The notes below the pieces were generated by a model. The model made no database searches, was not told where the DNA came from, and saw nothing but the letters and a program-made list of their open reading frames with translations. A stretch of DNA of 10,640 nt from an uncultured Eubacteriales bacterium (lineage in GTDB: Bacteria > Bacillota > Clostridia > Oscillospirales > Oscillospiraceae). Each line of letters opens with the position of its first letter. Positions within the stretch are counted from its first letter, which is position 1. Positions 1 to 5,239 of this stretch are shown one piece after another. The position numbers and the translations under genes were made by a program. The stretch spans positions 1 to 10,640 of the forward strand of contig CAJLCS010000060.1 of the NCBI GenBank assembly GCA_905205195.1. The letters are read 5' to 3'.

Positions 1-55
1 ACCCCACTTATTAGATAGTATATCATACTTGTCTAACAAATGGGGTGCTGTTCAC
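1..55. repeat. Palindromic element, possible pair of IS150-type terminal repeats
   Basis: Positions 1-46 form a long imperfect palindrome: ACCCCA (1-6) pairs with TGGGGT (41-46), TTAGA (11-15) with TCTAA (32-36), and GTAT (18-21) with ATAC (25-28). Read on the minus strand from ~55 leftwards, the sequence TGAACAGCACCCC followed by TTTGTTAGACA looks like the tip and inner part of an IS3-family (IS150 group) terminal repeat. Bases 1-17 look like the inner part of a second copy in the opposite orientation, whose tip would lie outside the window. Two repeat ends fused this closely suggest a very short MITE or an excision remnant. An alternative is a hairpin terminator for the minus-strand gene ending at 72; any T-tract would lie outside the window. 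The IS resemblance is from memory, not from a search. Confidence 0.4.
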
Positions 56-71
56 GCACGATAGCGGGATT

Positions 72-593
72 TCATTTTTCTTTCTTCCTTCGAATCAGGA
101 AAACGGTACAAGTCACAATGATAATGACTAACATTGTACACACCGCGATTACCGCATAAGTCGTTGTCATTCTTGATGCTCTTGCCCATGCATTATATTC
201 TTCCAGCGTCATAATATCCTGTGTTTCGGTGCGTAGTGAAACAATCGGCACGAACGGGAGGCCAACTGCTTGCGGGTCTTGCGGAATCCACTTGTTTTGT
301 ACACGAAAGTAGACAGTTTCTCCGTTTTTCAGTATCCGTGTTGCATCAAGTCCCGTAATTGTTTTGACATCATCCAGAGTTAACCTCAACATAAACATAT
401 TGTCAGATTGGGTTGAGCTTAAAACACAGTCTCGTACGTTTTGCTTTTGCACATCATTGACAACCGCAGAAAACTCAGTGGTATTTTCTTCTGTACTTTC
501 AGCATTCCAGTTCATTTGAACGATCAAATAAGCAGATGCAACTAACACGAAAATTGCGATTCCTCTGATGATCTGAAGATGTATTTTTTTCAT
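72..593 (-). CDS. Two-pass membrane protein, candidate immunity protein
   Basis: I do not recognise a named family. The 173-residue product has a membrane segment at residues 8-27, an outside domain at about 28-143, and a second membrane segment at 144-167 followed by a basic RRKKEK tail, so both ends should be cytoplasmic. The outside domain looks like a small beta-rich fold and ends with the stretch TLEEYNAWARAS just before the second helix. The start at 593 is supported by GGAGGG (602-607) with 8 bases spacing. That ribosome-binding site lies in the last codons of the upstream reading frame, whose TAA stop is only 5 bases before this ATG, so the two are probably co-transcribed and translationally coupled. 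A small membrane protein directly behind a glycine-rich C-terminal fragment is the usual layout of a polymorphic toxin and its immunity protein; that role is inference. Codon use is much more AT-rich than in the genes to the right. Confidence 0.6.
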   Translation of the reverse strand: MKKIHLQIIRGIAIFVLVASAYLIVQMNWNAESTEENTTEFSAVVNDVQKQNVRDCVLSSTQSDNMFMLRLTLDDVKTITGLDATRILKNGETVYFRVQNKWIPQDPQAVGLPFVPIVSLRTETQDIMTLEEYNAWARASRMTTTYAVIAVCTMLVIIIVTCTVFLIRRKKEK

Positions 594-598
594 TGCTA

Positions 599-1000
599 TT
601 ACCCTCCGAACTGCGGAAACCCACCTATCAATGGATTAGGGATTCCGATGCAAAATAGAATGATTCCTACTGTTGGCCATCCGATACTGACGTCGAGATC
701 GTTAGATGTTGTATTTACGTCATATCCAATATTAAACCCAATTCCAGCAGTCCCAATAGAAACGCCACAATGAAAAATTGGTGATATCTGAAGCGTTTCG
801 GAAATTGTAAAACCGTCTAGGGAAACGCTGAGTCCTATCTCTTCTCCTAACCAATCTCCAAGATGGCCGCCTAAGCCAAACGAAGCCTCCCTATCGCCCA
901 GCCTCGTTTCTATCCCAAAATCCGAATAGCTGTAAACATGGCTGGACCATCCTGTGAATCTGGTGACAAATGTGTAAATGTTGCGGCAACGATTTCTGAA
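599..1000 (-). pseudogene. Start-less 3' fragment of a glycine-rich protein, possible orphan toxin C-terminal domain
   Basis: Reading the minus strand from 1000 to the TAA at 599-601 gives 133 codons without a stop. The frame is bounded upstream by an in-frame TAA (1001-1003), and no ATG or GTG start lies inside it; TTG occurs only near the end. The peptide is rich in glycine and alternating hydrophobic residues, for example the stretches FGLGGHLGDWLGEEIGLSVS and GVSIGTAGIGFNIGYD, and ends PLIGGFPQFGG. This pattern suggests a beta-hairpin or membrane-active domain. The immunity-like membrane protein begins 5 bases after the stop, with its ribosome-binding site inside this frame, which argues that the frame is real coding sequence. 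Most likely it is the C-terminal toxin module of a larger secreted polymorphic toxin that has lost its N-terminal trafficking part by recombination or decay. No catalytic motif is recognisable, so the activity is unknown. Confidence 0.5.
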
Positions 1001-1451
1001 TTACATGTTTTCTGGTATTTCTCTCTTCGCGTCGTCCTGCCGGTCAAAACAGAAAACCGTTAAAATGATCTGTTCCTTCGTATTAAGTTTAACAAGCAAT
1101 AAGCAAGCTGTCAATAAATGGGTTTGTTTCGCGCAAAAGTTTGTGCACATTGCTGCATCGTTAGTTTTCAAAACTTTATTCCCGTTACGCCACATGACAT
1201 CGATATTCCTCTTGAAATGGAGTCATCGCTTTTAAGCTTTCAATCCCATGCACGTGTCGGCAAGGGAATTTCAAAAAAATGCCGGCTTCATCGATTGGTA
1301 TGTGTGGTAACAGGAAAGCCCCTCCTGCCGATGATGTATCCGGACATACTGCAACGAGAAGCTGGTCCTTTGAAAAGAGGCACGGCGTATGTCAAATCGG
1401 AACGTCTGCAATCCGTCGAAATTTTTGGCTTTACGATTGTTGATTGATGAT
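1001..1451. other. Gene-poor AT-richer stretch, no supported gene
   Basis: No reading frame here is convincing. The minus-strand frame 1001-1195 (64 codons) is in the same frame as the glycine-rich fragment and is separated from it by a single TAA, but lacks a well-placed ribosome-binding site. The plus-strand frame 1118-1447 (109 codons) has no ribosome-binding site, and its start overlaps the other frame. The plus-strand frame at 978-1235 has no support either. The stretch could be decayed coding sequence of the lost toxin N-terminus, an interspersed repeat, or a non-coding transcript on the plus strand ending at the 1452-1487 hairpin. I found no tRNA, rRNA or CRISPR repeat in it. Confidence 0.5.
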
Positions 1452-1487
1452 ACGGAGGCAAGTGATCTGCACTTGCCTCCGTTTTTT
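1452..1487 (+). terminator. Strong intrinsic terminator, T-tract on plus strand
   Basis: A perfect 13-base-pair stem, ACGGAGGCAAGTG (1452-1464) with its complement at 1470-1482, encloses a 5-base loop (ATCTG). Six T residues (1482-1487) follow on the plus strand. It sits directly after the stop codon of the minus-strand spoIVB gene, but on that strand the stem is followed by an AT-mixed stretch without a T-run. The hairpin therefore looks best for a plus-strand transcript arriving from 1001-1450, although it may also serve spoIVB. Confidence 0.75.
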
Positions 1488-2439
1488 ATCCCGCCGCGTC
1501 CAGCATCTTTTCGATATAAATCCCATAGCCCGTATTCGGCTGGTTCACCAGCACATGGGTCACGGCGCCCACCAGACGGCCGTTCTGGATTATCGGGGAG
1601 CCGGACATCCCCTGCACAATGCCGCCGGTCTGCTCCAGCAGCGCCGGGTCGGTGACCTTCAGCAGGAAGTTCCGGCCGTCCGCCTTCTTTTCCGGATAAA
1701 TTTTCAGAATTTCCACAGAATATTCCTGCACATCGCCGCCGGACACCGTGGCCCGGATGACGGCCGGACCGGTTTGAATTTCCGAATAGGCGGCCGTCGG
1801 CATTGCTTCTCCCGGCCAGGACGTCTCCAGGTGGCCGAAAACGCCCTGGGCGGTGTTCTCTTCCAGCGTACCGCCGGTTTGCCGGTCCGTCACCGCCGCG
1901 TGAAGCTGGCCGGGGCTGCCGCTTTTGCCTTTTCGCACCGAAACCACCGCGGCCGGATAGGCCCGGCCCTGCACCAGATGCAGAAGGCCGCCGCCCACAT
2001 CGTTGACCCCGTGGCCCAGCGTGCCGAAGGTGCCCTGGGCCGGGTCCACCCAGGTGACCGTTCCCACGCCCGCCACGCCCTGACGCAGCGATACCCCCAG
2101 ACGCGGGCCGTCCCGGGTGATCTGCGGCTGAAGCGTCAGGGTTTTCTCCCGGCCGCCGCGCAAAATCTGAACCCGAACCGTGCCGTCGGACCGGTCCAGC
2201 GCCCGGCGGACATCCGCAGCGGACGAAACCGGGGTTCCGTCCACGGAAACGATTAGATCCCCTTCCCGCAGCGCCGTTTGCGATGTCGGTTCCAGACCTG
2301 CCACCGACACCCGATCACCTTGCAGCTCCAGCCCGACAACCTGCCCGCCGGGCACCAGCATCCGCGCCGCCAGCGCCTTTCCCGGCAGCAGCCACAGCAC
2401 CAGCACGGCTGCCGCCGCCAAACGAATTCTCTTTTTCAT
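1486..2439 (-). CDS. spoIVB: SpoIVB sporulation serine peptidase (S55 family)
   Basis: SpoIVB is made in the forespore, secreted into the space between the two membranes, and triggers proteolytic activation of pro-sigma-K through the SpoIVFA/BofA/SpoIVFB complex. The 317-residue product has an N-terminal signal or anchor (residues 6-24), the family phrase VPGGQVVGLEL at 29-39, a PDZ domain at about 40-105, and a C-terminal S55 peptidase domain. The catalytic residues are visible: His143 in LGHGV, Asp264 in KVTDPALL, and Ser279 in GIVQGMSGSPII; Asp and Ser are 15 apart as in the Bacillus subtilis enzyme. The closing VNQPNTGYGIYIEKML is also typical. It is shorter than the ~426-residue Bacillus protein, mainly before and within the N-terminal part. 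The start at 2439 is set by AAGGAGGGG (2446-2454 on the minus strand). It is not next to recN or spo0A, the common neighbours. I could not pick out a convincing sigma-F/G promoter. Confidence 0.95.
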   Translation of the reverse strand: MKKRIRLAAAAVLVLWLLPGKALAARMLVPGGQVVGLELQGDRVSVAGLEPTSQTALREGDLIVSVDGTPVSSAADVRRALDRSDGTVRVQILRGGREKTLTLQPQITRDGPRLGVSLRQGVAGVGTVTWVDPAQGTFGTLGHGVNDVGGGLLHLVQGRAYPAAVVSVRKGKSGSPGQLHAAVTDRQTGGTLEENTAQGVFGHLETSWPGEAMPTAAYSEIQTGPAVIRATVSGGDVQEYSVEILKIYPEKKADGRNFLLKVTDPALLEQTGGIVQGMSGSPIIQNGRLVGAVTHVLVNQPNTGYGIYIEKMLDAAG

Positions 2440-2551
2440 ATGCCGCCCCTCCTTTTCGATCTGCCCTCTTAATATTCCGCAGCCGCCGGTTTGTAACCGC
2501 TGAAAAAGTCGAAAAAAGAGGAAGAATTCGCCGCCGGTTTCAAAATTTTCC

Positions 2552-2580
2552 TTGTGAAATCAGAAGATATTTGATAAAAT
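2552..2580 (+). promoter_or_regulatory. Sigma-A-type promoter for the methionine sulfoxide reductase gene
   Basis: TTGTGA (2552-2557) and TAAAAT (2575-2580) are separated by 17 bases, and TG at 2572-2573 gives an extended -10. The site lies 22 bases before the start codon at 2602, in the short divergent gap between spoIVB and this gene. Confidence 0.6.
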
Positions 2581-2586
2581 ACGGTT

Positions 2587-2593
2587 TTGGAGG
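2587..2593 (+). promoter_or_regulatory. Ribosome-binding site fixing the start of the reductase gene
   Basis: TTGGAGG ends 8 bases before the ATG at 2602. The frame stays open back to a TTG at 2587, but that TTG is itself part of the ribosome-binding site, so the ATG at 2602 is the start. Confidence 0.75.
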
Positions 2594-2601
2594 CGAAAAG
2601 A

Positions 2602-3063
2602 ATGGACAAACAAGTCAATTATCCCGCGCTGGCTGAGGCGCTGGCGACTCTGACAAGCGGCATCCCCTATGAAATTGCCAATCTGGCCAATGCGGCGGCG
2701 CTGCTGTGGCAGACGCTGCCGGAGCTGAACTGGGCCGGTTTTTATCGGATGGAGGAGGGGCAGCTGGTGCTGGGACCCTTTCAGGGAAAACCGGCCTGCA
2801 TCGTCATTCCTCTGGGCAAGGGCGTCTGCGGCACCGCCGCGGCAGAGGACCGGGTGCAGCTGGTGCCGGATGTGCACCGGTTTCCGGGACACATCGCCTG
2901 CGACGACGCATCCCGGTCCGAGCTGGTGATTCCGCTTCACCGGGGCGGTGCGGTCTGGGGCGTGCTGGATCTGGACAGTCCCCGGGAAGGGCGCTTCACG
3001 GAGGAGGACCGGCTGGGACTGCTCCGGGTGGCGGCGGTGCTGGAGCAGGCTCTTACCCATTGA
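2602..3063 (+). CDS. msrC: Free methionine-(R)-sulfoxide reductase (GAF-domain fRMsr)
   Basis: This enzyme reduces free L-methionine-(R)-sulfoxide in the cytoplasm, with thioredoxin-type reductants, as part of oxidative-damage repair. The 153-residue product is a single GAF domain. Typical fRMsr phrases are present: NWAGFYRM (43-50), GPFQGKPACIVIP (58-70), GKGVCGTAA (72-80), DVHRFPGHIACD (90-101), SELVIPL (106-112) and GVLDLDS (120-126). All three redox cysteines are present at 66, 76 and 100, with the same 10- and 24-residue spacing as Cys84, Cys94 and Cys118 of E. coli MsrC, so the protein should be active. The length fits the family. The gene has its own promoter, and its stop codon is embedded in the promoter of the Fe-S operon that follows. 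In Bacillus the family member is called YtsP. Confidence 0.93.
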   Translation: MDKQVNYPALAEALATLTSGIPYEIANLANAAALLWQTLPELNWAGFYRMEEGQLVLGPFQGKPACIVIPLGKGVCGTAAAEDRVQLVPDVHRFPGHIACDDASRSELVIPLHRGGAVWGVLDLDSPREGRFTEEDRLGLLRVAAVLEQALTH

Positions 3064-3088
3064 CAAAGTAGGCAAATCATGGTATATT
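3060..3088 (+). promoter_or_regulatory. Near-consensus sigma-A promoter of the nifS-nifU-iscR operon
   Basis: TTGACA (3060-3065) and TATATT (3083-3088) are separated by exactly 17 bases. The -35 box overlaps the TGA stop (3061-3063) of the upstream reductase gene, so the Fe-S operon has an independent, intrinsically strong promoter 47 bases before its first start codon. Such a strong promoter fits a system held down by a repressor. Confidence 0.85.
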
Positions 3089-3089
3089 A

Positions 3090-3108
3090 ACCTACGAAAC
3101 GACTAGGT
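3090..3108 (+). promoter_or_regulatory. Palindrome at the transcription start, candidate IscR/Rrf2 operator
   Basis: ACCTA (3090-3094) and TAGGT (3104-3108) are perfect inverted repeats separated by 9 bases. They begin 2 bases after the -10 box, so a bound dimer would cover the transcription start. The operon's last gene encodes an Rrf2-family regulator, making this the natural autoregulatory site. It does not closely match the E. coli IscR type 1 consensus, so the assignment rests on position and symmetry. Confidence 0.45.
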
Positions 3109-3135
3109 AACCACACATTGGGAGGATACGACACC

Positions 3136-4323
3136 ATGCAAGTTTACGCAGACAACGCCGCCACCACCAAAATGAGCAAAACCGCTATTGCGGCGATGCT
3201 GCCCTATTTTGATGAGGTTTACGGCAACCCGTCCAGCCTGCACTCCGTCGGTCAGGTCGCCAAGGAGGCGCTGGAGGATGCCCGCGCCCGGGTCGCCGCC
3301 TGTCTCGGATGTCAGCCCCGGGAGATTTATTTCACCTCCGGCGGCAGCGAGGCGGACAATCAGGCCATTCTCTCCGCCGCCCGGCTGGGAGAGCGGAAGG
3401 GCAAAAAGCACATTATTTCCACGGCATTTGAGCATCACGCCGTGCTGCATACCCTGAAAAAACTGGAAAAAGAAGGCTTTGAGGTCACGCTGCTGGACGT
3501 CCGGAACCATCACAACATCACGGCCCAGCAGGTGCGGGAGGCCATCCGACCGGACACCTGTCTGGTGACCACCATGTACGCCAACAACGAAATCGGCTCC
3601 GTGCTGCCCATTGCGGAAATCGGCGCCATCTGCAAGGAGGCGGGGGTCCCCTTCCATACCGACGCCGTTCAGGCGGTGGGGCACCTGCACATCAACGTCA
3701 AGGACGAGCATATCGACCTTCTGAGTCTGTCCGCCCACAAGTTCCACGGACCCAAGGGCATCGGCGTGCTGTACGCCCGGCAGGGCTTCCCGCTGGTGAA
3801 CGTCATTGAAGGCGGCGCCCAGGAACGGGGCAAGCGGGCCGGCACGGAGAACATTCCGGCCATCCGGGGCCTTGCCGCCGCGCTGGAGGAAGCCTGCGCC
3901 CACATCGACGAAAATGCCGCCAAGGTTTCCGCCATGCGGGACCGGCTTATTGACGGACTGTCCAAAATTCCCCACTGCGCCCTCAACGGCGACACCGAGC
4001 ACCGGCTGCCGGGCATTGTGAGCTTCTGCTTTGAAGGCATCGAAGGCGAGTCGCTGCTGCTTCTGCTGGATATGAAGGGGGTCTGCGCCTCCTCCGGCTC
4101 CGCCTGCACCTCCGGCAGTCTGGATCCCAGTCATGTGCTGCTGGCCATCGGCCGGGTCCACGACGTGGCACACGGTTCCCTGCGGCTGTCCCTGAGCGAA
4201 TACAACACGGAGCAGGACGTGGATCACATTCTGGAGGCCGTTCCGGAAGTGGTTTCCTATCTCCGCAATATGTCCCCGGTCTGGCGGGATTTGCAGACCG
4301 GCAAACGGCAGTATATTCTGTAA
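3136..4323 (+). CDS. nifS: Cysteine desulfurase, NifS/IscS type
   Basis: This PLP enzyme removes sulfur from L-cysteine, giving alanine and an enzyme-bound persulfide for Fe-S cluster assembly and probably tRNA thiolation. The 395-residue product has the full set of class-V aminotransferase motifs: YADNAATT (4-11), SGGSEADNQAI (68-78), the PLP-stacking His100 in AFEHHAV, ANNEIGS (149-155), HTDAVQAVGH (174-183), the PLP lysine Lys202 in SLSAHKFHGPKG, RAGTEN (234-239), and the persulfide-carrying Cys324 in SGSACTSGSLDPSHV. The long class-I active-site loop marks it as the NifS/IscS rather than the SufS branch. The ATG at 3136 is chosen because GGGAGG (3120-3125) lies 10 bases before it; an upstream in-frame TTG at 3118 is overlapped by this site. 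The scaffold gene starts 17 bases after the stop, so the pair forms one transcription unit. Confidence 0.96.
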   Translation: MQVYADNAATTKMSKTAIAAMLPYFDEVYGNPSSLHSVGQVAKEALEDARARVAACLGCQPREIYFTSGGSEADNQAILSAARLGERKGKKHIISTAFEHHAVLHTLKKLEKEGFEVTLLDVRNHHNITAQQVREAIRPDTCLVTTMYANNEIGSVLPIAEIGAICKEAGVPFHTDAVQAVGHLHINVKDEHIDLLSLSAHKFHGPKGIGVLYARQGFPLVNVIEGGAQERGKRAGTENIPAIRGLAAALEEACAHIDENAAKVSAMRDRLIDGLSKIPHCALNGDTEHRLPGIVSFCFEGIEGESLLLLLDMKGVCASSGSACTSGSLDPSHVLLAIGRVHDVAHGSLRLSLSEYNTEQDVDHILEAVPEVVSYLRNMSPVWRDLQTGKRQYIL

Positions 4324-4340
4324 GAAAAAGGAGAAAACCT

Positions 4341-4766
4341 ATGGCTCTGTACAGCGAAAAAGTGATGGATCACTTCACCCATCCCCGGAATGTGGGCGTC
4401 ATTGAGGACGCCGACGGCGTCGGAGAAGTGGGCAACGCCAAGTGCGGCGACATCATGAAGATTTACCTGAAAATCAAGGATGACGTGATCACCGACGTCA
4501 AGTTTGAAACCTTCGGCTGCGGCTCCGCCATTGCCTCGTCCTCCATGGCCACCGAAATGATCAAGGGCAAGCCCGTTTCCGAGGCCATGGCCCTGACCAA
4601 CAAGGCCGTGGCCGAGGCGCTGGACGGTCTGCCCGCCCACAAGCTCCACTGTTCCGTGCTGGCGGAGGAAGCCATCAAGAACGCCCTGAAGGATTACTAC
4701 GACCGCAACGGCATTGCTTACGACGAATCTCAGTTCCCGGAGGGCCACTGCGCCCACTGCGAATAA
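4341..4766 (+). CDS. nifU: Fe-S cluster assembly scaffold, NifU/IscU type
   Basis: The protein receives sulfur from the adjacent cysteine desulfurase and builds a transient [2Fe-2S] cluster for transfer to apoproteins. The 141-residue product is a single IscU domain starting with the typical ALYSEKVMDHFTHPRNVG. The cluster ligands are all present: Cys35 and Asp37 in NAKCGDI, Cys60 in FGCGSAIASSS, and His103-Cys104 in KLHCSVLAEEAI. The LPPVK motif used by the HscA chaperone in proteobacterial IscU is replaced by LPAHK, as expected for Gram-positive systems lacking HscA/HscB. The C-terminal NifU domains of nitrogen fixers are absent. The tail ends HCAHCE, adding two non-ligand cysteines. AAGGAG (about 4326-4331) precedes the start. 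The regulator gene begins 3 bases after the stop. Confidence 0.95.
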   Translation: MALYSEKVMDHFTHPRNVGVIEDADGVGEVGNAKCGDIMKIYLKIKDDVITDVKFETFGCGSAIASSSMATEMIKGKPVSEAMALTNKAVAEALDGLPAHKLHCSVLAEEAIKNALKDYYDRNGIAYDESQFPEGHCAHCE

Positions 4767-4769
4767 GCC

Positions 4770-5189
4770 ATGATTGTCTCGACAAAGGGGCGCTACGCCC
4801 TGCGGGTGATGGTGTATCTGGCGGAAAAGGAGCCGGGGGTCTATGTCCCGCTGAAGGAAATCGCCGAATGCGAGGAGATTTCCCAGAAATATCTGGAGGC
4901 CATCATGACCACCCTGTCCAAGGCCGGGTTTGTGGACGCCGTCCACGGCAAGGGCGGCGGCTACCGGCTCAACCGGAAGCCGGAGGAATACTCCATCGGC
5001 AGCATTCTGGTGCTGACGGAGGGGAGTCTGGCTTCCGTTTCCTGCACCGAGCAGGGGGCCGCGGCCTGTTCCCGGACCACCTGCTGTGCCACGCTGCCCA
5101 TGTGGGAGCGGTTGGACAAGCTGATTTCCGACTTTTTTGAGAACATCACGCTGGCGGATCTGGTGAAGGATCCCCAGGAAAAGGCATAA
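4770..5189 (+). CDS. iscR: Rrf2-family Fe-S-sensing regulator (IscR-like)
   Basis: IscR-type regulators sense cellular Fe-S status through a bound cluster and repress the cluster-assembly operon when clusters are plentiful. The 139-residue product opens with the Rrf2 signature STKGRYALRVMVYLAE, has a winged helix-turn-helix in the first ~65 residues (ISQKYLEAIMTTLSKAG, then the wing GKGGGYRL), and a C-terminal dimerisation helix. Cysteines at 92, 100, 105 and 106 match the region of the E. coli cluster ligands Cys92, Cys98, Cys104 and His107, so a [2Fe-2S] cluster is likely. The start is certain from the conserved N-terminus, but no ribosome-binding site lies at normal distance: the only GGAGGG (4739-4744) is 25 bases upstream. 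Translation therefore probably depends on coupling to nifU, which ends 3 bases earlier. Placing the regulator last, not first, in the operon is unusual. CymR is another Rrf2 option, but it lacks the cysteine set. Confidence 0.9.
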   Translation: MIVSTKGRYALRVMVYLAEKEPGVYVPLKEIAECEEISQKYLEAIMTTLSKAGFVDAVHGKGGGYRLNRKPEEYSIGSILVLTEGSLASVSCTEQGAAACSRTTCCATLPMWERLDKLISDFFENITLADLVKDPQEKA

Positions 5190-5200
5190 GAAAACAACAT

Positions 5201-5239
5201 AAATTCCGCAGAATCCAATGGATCCTGCGGAATTTTCTT
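5201..5239. terminator. Shared bidirectional terminator between convergent operons
   Basis: AAATTCCGCAG (5201-5211) pairs with CTGCGGAATTT (5225-5235). The stem extends after one mismatch through ATCC/GGAT to a 3-base AAT loop (5217-5219). A T-rich run follows on the plus strand (TTTTCTTATC), and a weaker T-rich run lies on the minus strand. It sits 12 bases after the iscR stop and touches the stop of the minus-strand permease gene (5238-5240), so it can end both operons. Confidence 0.85.

Noticed and set aside
579..773. Plus-strand frame of 64 codons opposite the glycine-rich fragment
   Set aside because: Proline-rich shadow; the minus-strand frame contains the ribosome-binding site and coupled stop for the next gene.
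1118..1447. 109-codon plus-strand frame ending just before the terminator
   Set aside because: Its position before the hairpin is tempting, but there is no ribosome-binding site, no recognisable domain, and the sequence composition does not look coding; kept only as a possible non-coding transcript.
1444..2256. Long plus-strand open frame opposite spoIVB
   Set aside because: It is a shadow of a GC-rich gene with clear catalytic motifs on the other strand, is rich in Arg, His, Gly and Ala, and has no ribosome-binding site or recognisable domain.
2482..2540. Exact 11-base direct repeat GCCGCCGGTTT at 2482-2492 and 2530-2540 between spoIVB and the reductase gene
   Set aside because: Close variants occur elsewhere in this GC-rich sequence (for example near 1870), so chance is likely; it is not aligned with the promoter boxes.
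3103..4227. 374-codon minus-strand open frame opposite nifS
   Set aside because: Antisense shadow of a certain gene; low-complexity Gly/Val/His/Gln composition and no supporting start signal.
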